Assembly (NCBI GenBank): GCA_900491605.1
Contig: UESW01001793.1
Location: 262,045 to 326,044 of the forward strand
Direction: 5' to 3'
Length of the DNA stretch: 64,000 nucleotides
Source: Calamus simplicifolius
Taxonomy: Eukaryota; Streptophyta; Magnoliopsida; Arecales; Arecaceae
Position 1 is the stretch's first letter; every line of letters starts with the position of its first letter. The position numbers and the translations under genes were made by a program. This document shows, in pieces, positions 22,779-33,574 of the stretch. A model generated the notes under the pieces. That model was not told the origin of the DNA. It saw nothing but the letters and a program-made list of their open reading frames with translations, and did no database searches.

Positions 22779-25700
22779 TCAATCTAAAGGATCACAAACT
22801 CCTAATTCTTCTCTAAGATAACAAAATCTCTCCTCACTCAAAGGTTTGGTAAAAATATCAGCCAATTGATCATTAGTGTTAACATAATCAAGATAAATAT
22901 CATTATTAGCGACATGTTCTCTAATAAAGTGATGTCTAATTTCTATGTGTTTAGTTCTAGAATGTTGAATTGGATTCTTAGTTAGATTGATTGCACTAGT
23001 ATTATCACATCTAATAGGAATTTTATCAAGTGTGATGTCATAATCTTCAAGTTGTGGCTTAATTCAAAGGATTTGAGCACAGCAGCTTTCAGCCGCAACA
23101 TACTCTGCCTCAGCAGTGGATAATGCAACCGAATTTTGCTTCTTGCTAAACCAAGAGATTAAGTTACTTCCTAAAAATTGGCATGCACCACTTGTACTTT
23201 TTCTATCTAATTTACATCCAGCATAATCAGAATCAGAATAAGCAATCAAATTAAGTGTTGAGTCTCTAGAATACCATACTCCTACATTTTTAGTTCCATT
23301 TAGATATCTAAAGATTCTTTTAACAGCAATAAAATGTGATTCTTTAGGTTCAGATTGATATCTTGCACATAAACAAACAGCAAACATGATATCAGGTCTA
23401 CTTGCAGTTAAGTAAAGTAGAGATCCGATCATACCTCGGTAATGTTTTTGATTTACTTTCTTACCATCTTCATCTTTGTCCAGCTTGCATGAAGGACTCA
23501 TTGGCGTGCCAAGAGGTTTAGCAGATTTATACCAAACTTCTTAAGTATTTCCTTCATGTACTTTGCTTGGTTAATGAAAATTCCAGCTTTCTCTTGTCTA
23601 ATTTGAAGTCCAAGGAAGAAGTTAAGTTCTCCCATCATGCTCATCTCGAATTCTCCCTGCATTAACTTAGCGAATTCTTGGCAAAGAAGATTGTTAGTAG
23701 TACCGAAGACAATATCATCAACGTAAATCTGTACAACCAATAAATCCATTTCTTTTCTTTTTAAAAATAAGGTTTTGTCAACATTTCCTCTTGTAAATCC
23801 ATTTTCAATCAAAAATTTACTCAATCTATCATACCAAGCTCTAGGTGCTTATTATAAACCATAAAGTGCTTTGTATAATTTAAAAACATGGTTTGAAAAT
23901 TCATGATCTTCAAAACCAGGAGGTTGTTCAACACAAACTTTCTCATTTATAAAACCATTTAAAAATGCACTTTTAACATCCATTTGAAATAAGTTAAAAT
24001 TCATATGACATGCAAATGCAAGCAATAGTCTAATGGCTTCTAATCTAGCTACAGGAGCAAAAGTTTCATCAAAATATATTCCTTCTTCCTGATTATATCC
24101 TTTTGCAACTAGCCTAGCTTTATTCCTAATGACTGTGCCATTTTATCTAATTTATTTCTAAAAACCCATTTAGATCCTATTATAGGGTGGTCTCTAGGTC
24201 TGTCTACTAGGGTCCATACTTATTCCTAGTGAATTGGTTTAACTCTTCTTGCATAGCTAACATCCAATTGCTATCTTTTTCAGCTTCTTCTATGGTTTCA
24301 GGTTCTATTTGAGATACAAATGCAAGATGATTATCGATATTTCTCATGGATGATCTAGTTCTTACTCCTTGAGATGGATTACCTATGATCAAATCCCTTG
24401 GATGATCATGAGCATATCTCAATCTCTAGGCAGATCTATATCATTATGAGCAGTATCAATAACATTAGCCATAGGTAAATCCTCATCTTTTGCTTTTTGT
24501 TCATGATCTGAACATACATCTAATTTTTTAATACCTCTTTCAAGTAAACTTGTATCTTCCTCATCATCAATCTTTCCCGAACTTGATGCTAAAGACTCAT
24601 TAAAGACTACATGAATGGATTCTTCTACAACTAGACTCTTCTTATTGAATACTCTATAGGCTTTACTAGAGGTTGAATATCCTAAGAAAATGCCTTCATC
24701 AGATTTAGCGTCAAACTTTCCAAGATTATCTTTACCATTGTTATGGATGAAGCATCTATAACCAAATGCATGAAAGTAGCCTATATTGGGTTTCCTATCA
24801 TGCCATAGTTCATAGGATATTTTCTTAAGGATAGGTATAATTAGGGCTCTATTTAGGATGTAACATGCTGTGTTAATAGCTTCCGCCCAAAAGTATTTAG
24901 GGAGTTTGCTTTCACATAGCATGGTACGGCCATGTCTTCTAGAGTCCTATTTTTTCTCTCTACAACTCCATTTTGCTGAGGTGTTCTAGGTGCAGAAAAA
25001 TTATGATGTATGCCTTTTTTAAAACAGAATTTTTCAAATAAGTGATTTTCAAATTCAGTCCCGTGATCACTTCTTAGAGACACTATGGTAGTGTTTTTCT
25101 CATTTGTGACTTTCTTGAAAAATTTCAGGAATATTGAGAAAGTCTCATCTTTATGAGCCAAAAACATTACCCAAGTGAATCTAGAGTAATCATCTACTAT
25201 CACAAGACCATACTTCTTTCCTCCTAGACTAGTGGTTCTAGTAGGTCCAAAGAGGTCCATGTGTAGTAGCTCCAGGGGCCTAGTAGTTGAAACAACATTC
25301 TTAGATTTGAAAGAACTTCTTGTTTGTTTACCAAATTGACATGCATCACAGATTCGATTATTTTCAAAATCTAAGCTAGGAATACCTTTAACTAAATCCA
25401 TTTTCAGCAATTTTGAAATTAAGTGTGTGCTAGCATGACCTAATCTATGATGCCATAGCCATCCAATCTCATTCATCTTAGCATTATCAGCAACTAAGCA
25501 ATGATTACTTGAGGATAAGTTATTCAAATCAATTAAGTATAGATTGCCATAACGTTTTCCAACAAGAATAATGCTACTATCAATGGGATTAGTGACAGTG
25601 CAAATAGAAGCTTCAAAAAAACTTTGAAACCTTTATCACATAGCTGGCTAATACTAATCAAGTTATGCTTTAATCCATTAACATATAATACATTATCAAC

Positions 25701-25904
25701 ATAGGTAGATGGAGTAATTTGAATCTTACTAATGCCCATAATATGGCCTTGACCATTATCACCAAAAGTAACTACTCCACCTCTTTTCATCTCAAGGGTG
25801 ATGAATTGATCTTTGTCACCCGTCATGTGTCTTGAGCAACCACTATCAAGATACCATTTTCTTTTCAATCCGATGGCTGCAAGACACTCCTGCAAAATAT
25901 TCAT
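22779..25904 (-). pseudogene. Copia pol: protease, integrase, RT, RNase H (broken)
   Basis: Protease has the active-site DSGCSRHMTG (25904-25533). Integrase (25527-24850) has the HHCC zinc site (H-H-x-C-x2-C, ending CDACQFGKQ), then LLHMDLFGP, RSDHGTEF and NGVVERKNRT, giving the D, D, E triad. RT retains YVDDIVFGT (about 23735). RNase H (23501-23064) includes SDSDYAGCKLDRKSTSG and STAEAEY. The terminal piece ends ELGVCDPLD with a stop at 22779. Frame breaks occur near 24850, 24420, 24130-23830, 23500 and 23064, so several separate changes block a full polyprotein. Confidence 0.85.
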
Positions 25905-27476
25905 CTCTTAATTTTAGGTACCCAAGCTTTCTTGGGTCCTTCATGGTTAGAAGCAATGAATATTGTTCCTTTAGGAACCCAAATCATCTTTCTTTTATCA
26001 TATGGAGTTTTACACATATAAGATTTATGTCCTTTATTTTCACATTTAAAAGAAGTAATATTTGATGATTTTTCAGCATGTACAAAAATATTTTTCAAAG
26101 ATTTTTGCTTTTTAAGTGGATTATATCCTAATCCGGCTTTATCAAAAATAACCTTTTGATTATCCAAAATCATATTTAGTTTGATAGAGCTTAAAGTAAA
26201 TTTGTCAACAATGGGTTTAAGCCTATCAACTTCATTTTTCAAATTTTCATTTTCTTTCTTTAGAAATTCATTTTTTACAATATGCTTTTCATTTTCTAAA
26301 GATAGATTTTGCATTTGATTCTTCAAATCTTTATTTTTTGAGCTCAGATTTGCATAATCATCAATTAGTTTATAAAAATACTATGCAATTCTTCAAATGT
26401 AAAATCATCTAGAAAACTCGGACTCACCTCATCATTGTCCGCTATGAAGCAAAGATTGGTTATTTCTTTCTTTTCATCTTCTTTGGAACTTGAGCTTTCC
26501 GAATCACTCCAGGTAGCCATCATTGCCTTCTTTTTGAATCTCCGGGAGGCCTTTTTGAGTTGTGGACATTCAGATTTGAAATGTCCCGGTTTCTTGCATT
26601 CAAAACAGATTATTTTCTTTTCTTTTCCTTTGTCCTCATCTTTTCTAACAAAGGACTTTTTTTTCAAATTTATTCTTCTTCATGAATCTCTTGAATTTCC
26701 TTGTGATGAGTGCCATGTCCTCATCATCACTGTCATCTTCAGATTCATCAGATTCTTCTTTACATTCTAAAATTTTGAGAGCCATGGTCCTTTTCTTCTT
26801 TGACTCATCTTCATTAACATGTTGCTTGACTTGAAGCTCATGAGTCATCAAGGATCCCAAAAGTTCTTCTAGGGGTAGAGTGCTTAGATCTTTTGCCTCT
26901 TGTATTGCAGTGACTTTAGCTTCCCATGTCCTAGGCAAAGAATGCAACACCTTTCTCATAAGATCAGAGTTATCATAAGATTTACCAAGACTTTTTAAAC
27001 CATTAACAATGTCGGTAAATCTTGTAAACATATCAGAAATAGATTCACATGCATCCATTTTGAACAATTCATATTTATGAACAAGCATGTTAATCTTGGA
27101 TTCCTTTACCTGATTGGTTCCCTCATGGGTAACCTCTAATTTATTCCAAATTTCTTTAGCAGACATGCAACAGATATACGATTAAATTCATTTGCATCTA
27201 AAGAACAGTACAAAACATTCATAGCCTTGGCATTTAGTTGTGCCAACTTCTTATCATGTTCATCCCATTCTTTTTCGGTTTAGGAATTTCCATGCCATTA
27301 AGTCTTGTAGTGGGTGTGTGAGGTCCATTGACTATAATACTCCATAGATCATAGTCAAGTGCTTAAATGAAGATTTTCATTGTAGCTTTCCAATAAGAAT
27401 AATTAGAACCATTAAATAAAGGAGGATGATTCGTAGATTGTCCTTCAGAAAAGGTTGAGCCAACTTGAGCTGCCAT
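25901..27476 (-). pseudogene. Copia gag (broken)
   Basis: Begins at ATG 27476 (MAAQVGST), 48 bp inside the primer site. A stop at 27363-27365 and further frame breaks split it. 27166-26645 carries the copia gag core (UBN2-type, KESKINMLVHKYELFKMDAC). 26667-26365 has the zinc knuckle CFECKKPGHFKSEC (CX2CX4HX4C). 26326-25901 is a coiled-coil-like stretch followed by a second, imperfect knuckle and a WVPKG motif that leads into protease. Confidence 0.8.
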
Positions 27477-27524
27477 TTGGATCTTTAACTCTTGATTGTT
27501 ATATCAAGAAAAAATGAGCACTAG

Positions 27525-27536
27525 CTCTGATACCAA
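27525..27536 (-). other. Copia primer binding site
   Basis: The minus strand reads TGGTATCAGAGC, complementary to the 3' end of initiator tRNA-Met, 1-2 nt from the 5' LTR. Confidence 0.95.
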
Positions 27537-27537
27537 T

Positions 27538-28937
27538 TGTTGTCTCAGATAGCAACCAAAGAGGGGGGGGTGAATTGGGTCTTTTAAAAAATTTAAACTC
27601 TTTTAAAGTAAAACCCCCAACTTAAAATAAATCACAGATATGCAACAATTAAAATAGAAAATGCAATGAGGAGATGAAGAGGAAGAGATAAAGAGTCAAG
27701 CACTGCAAACACAGAGATTTTATAGTGGTTCGGTGTACCTACACCTACGTCTACTCCCAAGTACCTCTTGGGTCCACACTATAATCAACCTTGATTACAG
27801 CAGAGTTGTTTCACAAGATCACAACTCAAACTTGTTGTTTTCCGGGCGGACAACGAACCCAGCTGGTTTTCAAGGTTCACCAGCACAAAACCTTACACAC
27901 AAGCAACTGCTTGCACAAGGCAATCTGTCTCAACTGATTCAATCACCTGATTAACTCAGTTCACAAGAAAAACAAGAATGTTTGATACAACAACTGCTCC
28001 TTAAATGAGCAAATAAGACAAGTTAACTATTCAAACAAAGAGATAGAAATGTAAGCCTGATTTGTAGATCTTTGTGGCTTGATTCTCTCCTCTTTCTTGC
28101 TTTTGAATGGATCTTCCTTGAGTATTCTCTTGAAGCTCGGAAGAACAGATGAAGAATAGGAACTAGGGCTTGCTTGTTTGCTTCTTCAAACTTAGAAATC
28201 TCTTCAAAATGAAAGTGTGAAGACTAGGAATTTCTCTCTTTTCTCTTAGGGAATCAATACGATCTTTCCTTTTAATTTTTTTCCTCTGATTTTCTCTTGG
28301 ATTTTTCTCTTTTTTTCTTCTCTATTTTTCTTTTTCCCTTCTTTCAAATGGTCACATCTCTCATGCTCTTATAGATCCTTTCAAAACTAAGAATAGATGA
28401 AAACTATCCGTTAGAATCAAATAGAAGAAAAGTTAGGAACAAATAATGTAATAGCTGTTGAGATTTAAAATAAAAAGTAAGGTTTAGAGACGTTCTGACA
28501 CATCTGAAAGTCATTTCTAACAATCTGGAGTCAGCTCTAACTTTCTGGGGTCGACTTTAACTTGAAATCCCCAAAACAGCCCGATTTGGAGTCTGCTCTA
28601 ACTTTTCTGGGGTCGACACATTTTTCTTCTGGAGTTGATTCTAACTCCTCAGGTGTCGACTCTAATTTGAGTCCCGAAAAACCATCTCTCTGTTTTTCTG
28701 CTGGGGTCGACTCTAATCTGTGCTGTTTTCCGGAGTCGACTCTGTGATTTTAGTTGTCGACTCTAATATCTGCAATCTTACCTTGACATTATAATTAAGC
28801 TCCGAACTTGATTTCTCTCAAGATTTTGATCATTTAAACAAGTTATAATCTGAAACACTTAATCAAAATCATTAGTAACTTCATGAGTTATACTCAAATA
28901 GTTTTGTTTATCATCAAAATTAATAATTGGGTCAACA
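27538..28937 (-). mobile_element. Copia 5' LTR
   Basis: 1,400 bp. It lies next to the primer site. A TATA-like ctataag reads on the minus strand at 28368-28374. The repeated gtcgactct motifs are at 28520-28770. Confidence 0.9.
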
Positions 28938-28942
28938 CATAG

Positions 28943-29859
28943 AGATTATGAGTAAATGGACAACTAATATATTCTAAGAGCAAACATCATTTTCAAGGGA
29001 CAATGGCCTCTCAACAGTATCAGATCACAATACTAGATATAAGAACTTAATTTTACTCCATAGCACATAAACAATATATACCATATATATAAACCTAATG
29101 TTACTCCATAGTACATACAAACTACAAATTCTAATATGACATTAAAAATTGCATTATGCAAAGAAAAACATTCAACCATCAGAACTTATTCAGCAAGATT
29201 ATTAAAGAAAAAAAAAGATTAAATATACAAAATCACAAAGGATTTTCATGCAGATGAACAATACACAGATAATTGCTTAGGCTATAGTTAGGAACAGAAA
29301 ATCATGTTTATTGCAGTCCAAAATTTTAAGGAAAAAAAAAAGAATGACGGAGACAACAACAATAACTAAGCTTTTGAGGTTATACTTTCAATAAAATTGA
29401 GATATATAGATCTTTTCTTACTATTTCTACCTTTATCTCTCTTTCATTCTCATGCATTAAATCACTTCTTCGTACTAATGTATCCCTAGGCCTATGTTAC
29501 AAGCATCCAAAGAGTTTAAGTTATCTCTCTTTTCATCTATTCTTAATTAGCACTACCTTTATCTTTTTATAAATGGCTTAATTTCTTATTCTTTCTTTTC
29601 TTGTATTACCAAATCCATCTCAATATTTTTATTTTGATCAAATCAAATCCATAAAATGAATCTATTGATATCAAATAGATAGTAATCTTTGTTACTAGTT
29701 AAGCAAAGTAGAAGAACAAATGAAAGAAAAGATCAAATGAAGGGCATAATATATACATCAAAACCTCTTGAAGAGCAAGGTAAATATGATGGAAGCTTTA
29801 ATAGCATCAGTTGTTCATAATTATTACCATTAAATTTTAGAAGAAAAAATATACTTTCC
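28943..29859. other. AT-rich intergenic DNA
   Basis: No gene, repeat array or element border was recognised. Confidence 0.5.
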
Positions 29860-30115
29860 TCTGTTAAGCTTTTAGGGTCTCATGATCATTCAAAATGGTA
29901 TCATAGCCCGCTATTCTTGTTGCCTACCTATGCATCCACACTCTTACTTGCTAAACCATGTGCTGCCTCCATACTCATGTTCCATCCCTTCAGCTCTACA
30001 CATGAAAGGAGATGTTGAAGAATAGTCCCATATCAGATAGGTTAGAGACTTGTCTCTATACATGAAAGGAGGTGTTGAAAAATGATCCAATATCAGATAG
30101 ACTAGAGACTTGTCA
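29860..30115 (+). mobile_element. Relic of a small LTR element (TRIM-like)
   Basis: Sequence resembling an LTR end (about 29860-29893) is followed by a primer site variant tggtatcatagccc (29896-29909). About 95 bp later there is a purine tract gaaaggaga (30004-30012) and an LTR-start-like tgttgaagaatagtccc (30013). A 60-bp block containing the purine tract and LTR start is repeated once (30004 and 30064). The internal part is only about 120 bp, with no coding room. Complete LTRs are not visible. Confidence 0.5.
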
Positions 30116-30273
30116 AAAAAAAAAAAAAAAAAGCATTAAGGCCAAGCTTGTCATACTATTGCTCATCACAAACAAATTTTAGATAAAAAGAATTTGAGTA
30201 GATGGTGCCGTAGTCAAAGATGGAGAAAGAGATGACTTTGGGTTTGGGGTTGCAATAAGAGAAGGCATTCAGG

Positions 30274-30546
30274 TTAGGTTTGGGGTTCAGAAGGAGAAGC
30301 ACTCTGTAAGAGAATGCTTGGAGGACATTGGGTTGGAGTTAGGGATGAAGAATTAGGAAAGTGATGTTGGGATGGAGAAGAAGATGTATTTGGAGTTAGG
30401 GATGGGGAATGGGTTAGGGGATGACTAATGGCATTAGAAAATAGAAGCAAAAAGTGGAAGGAAATAAGAGCAATGATGAACAAGGCCACTGCTAATTTCA
30501 TTTTGCTTGACATAGAGAAATTAATAGTGATAAAGAATGAGGGCAT
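30274..30546 (-). CDS. Possible small secreted peptide
   Basis: A 90-codon frame starts MPSFFITINFSMSSKMKLAV. A strong signal-peptide core (LAVALFIIALISFHFLLLF) is followed by a Ser/Pro/Thr/His-rich tail and a stop. I recognise no family. The first exon-like part is duplicated upstream (30547-30743). Low-complexity composition means it could be a chance frame. Confidence 0.3.
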   Translation of the reverse strand: MPSFFITINFSMSSKMKLAVALFIIALISFHFLLLFSNAISHPLTHSPSLTPNTSSSPSQHHFPNSSSLTPTQCPPSILLQSASPSEPQT

Positions 30547-30640
30547 GAGAAAATGGGAGCAAAAAAGAGGAAGAAGTCAAGAGCAACGACGAACAAGGCT
30601 ACAACTAATTTCATTTTGCTTAGCATAGAAAAATGGATAG
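30494..30640 (-). repeat. 113-bp tandem duplication of the signal-peptide part
   Basis: The segment around aatttcattttgctt occurs at 30494 and 30607 (113 bp apart). On the minus strand both copies encode an SKMKL(A/V)VALF hydrophobic leader. The upstream copy ends after a short different tail. Confidence 0.65.
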
Positions 30641-30929
30641 TGAGAGAATGAAGCATGAACTGATATATATGCAAATGGATGATGTTAAAAAGTAGAAAGG
30701 GATCGGTACAAGGGAACTTAAAGACTAGTATGGGTGAACCCAAGGAAAATCATAAGCTCTTGCCATCTTACTTTCTATATCGTGACACTCCCACTATCCT
30801 TCTTATCTATCAATGTCTCCATGCTTCCACTCACTAATCCACATGTTGCCATCTCAGGATTCTCTTTAGGCACTGATGTGACTAACGCAGCCACAAGGGT
30901 AATTATGGCAAAATCGAAATCTAAAGCTG

Positions 30930-31375
30930 GCCCCGCCCCGGCAACTCCAAGTCGGCCAAGTCGGCCACGGCCTTCTCAGATCGGCCCCGCTCGGCCCCGG
31001 CACCTCCAAGTCGGCCAAATCGGCCCCGAACTTCTCAAGTCGGCCCCGCTCGGCCCCGGCACCTCCAAGTCGGCCAAGTCGGCCCCGGCCTTCTCAGGTC
31101 GGCCCCGCTCGGTCCCGACACCTCCAAGTCGGCCAAGTCGGCCCTGGCCTTCCCAGTCGGTCCCGACTCGGCCCCGGCACCTCCAAGTCGGCCAAGTCGG
31201 CCCCGGCCTTCTCAGGTCGGCCCCGCTCGGCCCCGGCACCTCCAAGTCGGCCAAGTTGGCCCCGACCTTCTCAGGTCGGCCCTACTCGGCCCTGGCACCT
31301 TCAAGTCTGCTAAGTCGGCCCCGGCCTTCTCAGGTCGGCCTCGCTGGTCCCGGCATCCCCGGGCCAGCCCTGTCG
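30930..31375 (+). repeat. 59-bp minisatellite in the LTR of element 2
   Basis: The marker ccttctcag recurs at 30971, 31030, 31089, 31148, 31207, 31266 and 31325, exactly 59 bp apart. Each unit combines cacctccaagtcggcc with ggccccggccttctcagg. About five units remain in the 3' LTR (42110-42430). Confidence 0.92.
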
Positions 31376-31733
31376 GCCCCGACCATCCCTGGTTGGCCCC
31401 GCCCCGGCATCTTCAGGATGGCCCCAGAACGGTCTTGGCTATTCGCCGCCGTCCTTCTGACCCGCGCTGCCTGGGTCCTGAGGCCCAACTACCGCTGGCT
31501 ATGCCGCTGATGGGACTGAACCTACCTACCTATCAGCTCCGCTGATCGATGGGACATGACCCACCAACTCCATTTTTCTCCTGACCGATGGGATGTGGCT
31601 CACCAACCGCCATTTTTCTCCTTCTCCGATGGGACAGGACCCAACAACCAGCCAAGATTCACGCAACCCCCATAAACCCCACGAACATTCCTTTCTCACG
31701 GAACTCCATGTGGTCGCGCAGGGGTCAATCTCC

Positions 31734-31740
31734 TATAAAA
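31734..31740 (+). promoter_or_regulatory. LTR TATA box (element 2)
   Basis: The sequence tataaaa lies about 150 bp before the conserved gacttgagc motif, as in element 1. The 3' LTR lacks this region. Confidence 0.6.
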
Positions 31741-32022
31741 GGGTAAGTGCACTCAAGAATAAGGTAATGCAAACTCATACACTCGCTATCCTGATACCCA
31801 GAAAGAAATTCCTATCTTTCTATGAACTCATCTTTTCTTCCAGAGCTCATCTGAGCTCTTTCTCAGCTGTGACCCCTGTTACTGACTTGAGCATCGGAGG
31901 GTCCCCACCGGAGCATCCCTCCGGTTTTGGGACTTTTTTGCAGGCCATACAATCAGGCAAAGGATGGAAAATTAAGCGGCTCTCTTCTCCCGACGTTCAA
32001 GACCAGTGATCGGGCGTCATCA

Positions 32023-32043
32023 GATTGACGCGCCAAGTAGGGG
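32023..32043 (+). other. Primer binding site of element 2
   Basis: The sequence gattgacgcgccaagtagg follows the LTR directly. It is a variant of the sites of element 3 (gattggcgcgccaggaagg) and element 4 (gattggtgcgccaggtagg). It is unlike the copia tRNA-Met site. Confidence 0.75.
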
Positions 32044-32101
32044 AGTAAGGCAGACAAAGGAGGTCCAAACCCTACAGTCTACTTCTCTCCCTCTCCTAAC
32101 A

Positions 32102-33574
32102 ATGGTGATGACACGAGCTCAGAATGCCTCAATCAGTCACCCCGGGGGGCATCTTCCCCGTCTAAGCAGCAGGAGGCCAACCTCCCTGCCGCTGATCCTT
32201 CTGTCATCTCCCCTCAGCCAGAGATGACTGCCCCAGCTGCGAGCAGCTGGCAACCCTCACTCGGCAAGTTCAGACCCTTACCGCCATGGTCCACGGACTT
32301 CAGCAGCAGCAGTCCGTGGCCACCCAGCATCAGACCGCTCCCCTGCTAGTCAGCAGTCTACAAGGGAAGGCTCTCCTCAGCGAGAGGCCGGTCATCACCG
32401 GGCTTCTCCAAGGAAGCCTCGTCGTGAGCCCCCTAAATGGCCGCGATCCCCTGATTGTGGCCGAGCAAGTTCCCTTCGGAGCCGCACCGACAGGAGGAGC
32501 CAAAATGGAAATTCCACTTTTCGCGTCCTTCTCCTTCTTCTTCTTCCTCTTCTTCATCCTCTGAGCCGTCTCGGAGAGCCTCGATAATCAGCCGCCAGGT
32601 GGAGGAGCGCCTGGACGAGTACAACCGGCGACTAGATGAGCTCGCCAGGAAGATCAACAATCAACCTAAGGAAGAGTATGACACCCGTCCTCCTTACACT
32701 CACCGAATACTAGAGGAGCCTGTTCCCTCTAGATTCGATTCCCACAGATAGATCCGTACGATGGTACGACGGATCCTCTCAACCATCTCGAGAGTTACAA
32801 ATCCATGATGCAAGTTCAGGGTGCCTCAGACGCCCTTCTCTGCAAAGCTTTCCCGCCACTCTGTGGAAAGCCGCTTGCGCCTGCACTCGCACCTGTCCCC
32901 TCACAGCATCGACTCTTTTCGAGAGCTGGAAAGGGCTTTTCTGGCGCATTTCGATGCCTGCTGGTGCATCCCGAGGGTCACGGATAGCCTCTTTTCAGTG
33001 CGCCAAAAGGAGAGAAAGTCGCTGCGGGACTTTGTGTCCCGGTTCAAGACCGCCGCCCTCAAGTTTATCACCTCGATAATGCGGTGACAACACTGGCGCT
33101 GAAGCGGGGACTCCTCCCATCCAGCTTCACCTTTTCTCTAGACAAGAAGCCCCCAAGTTCCTACTCTGATCTCCTCCTCTGGGCCCAGAAGTACATTCTC
33201 GCGGATGAGACTGACCTCACCCGCCGGGAGTCATCAAGGAGCTCCAGCCGCAAGCCTTCTCGCCCGAGCCTAGCGGACCCCCTCATCGCCGGCGGTCCGA
33301 CCCGCCTCGCTGGTCTGACAACATGCGTCGAAGCCCCATCTCCGATGAGAGCAAGGTCACACCTCTTTTCGCCCCTCGATCCCACATCCTGATGGAAATC
33401 GAGCGCGAGCCTTATCTCCAGCGTCCTCCTCCCATGAAGAAAGGTCTTCCCTGCGACAAGAGCCGTTATTGCCGATTCCACCGAGATTATGGCCATGACA
33501 CCGACAGCTGCTACAGTTTGAAGCGGGCCATCGAGGAGCTCATCCAGTGGGGCTATCTCGGCAAGTATGTTTAG
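32102..33574 (+). pseudogene. Tat gag (broken)
   Basis: Starts MVMTRAQNASISHPGGH and soon shifts frame. The coiled-coil-like segment EERLDEYNRRLDELARKINN (about 32600-32660) precedes the retrotransposon gag domain. That domain has DPLNHLESYKSMMQVQGA, then SFRELERAFLAHF and LRDFVSRFKTAALKF (about 32750-33090). The C-terminal zinc-binding segment CRFHRDYGHDTDSC with LKRAIEELI (33470-33560) is typical of Tat gag. At least four frame changes are needed to connect these parts. Confidence 0.85.

Larger units (their letters stand above)
18865..28937 (-). mobile_element. Complete Ty1/copia element, Maximus/SIRE-like
   Basis: Paired LTRs (18865-20289 and 27538-28937) begin tgttg and end caaca on the plus strand. 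Perfect 5-bp target duplications catag lie at 18860-18864 and 28938-28942. The primer site, gag, pol and extra ORF all read on the minus strand, with the order protease, integrase, RT and RNase H that defines copia. Total length is 10.07 kb. Large size, long LTRs and a third ORF after pol suit the Maximus/SIRE lineage. In the first 220 bp the LTRs differ at about 2% of positions, so the insertion is fairly recent. Stops and frameshifts in gag and pol suggest it is no longer autonomous. Confidence 0.9.
30874..32022 (+). mobile_element. 5' LTR of element 2
   Basis: 1,149 bp. U3 holds a 59-bp tandem array (30930-31375). A TATA box is at 31734. The conserved ctgacttgagcatcggaggg motif is at 31882, and the LTR ends at catca just before the primer site. 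Confidence 0.88.
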
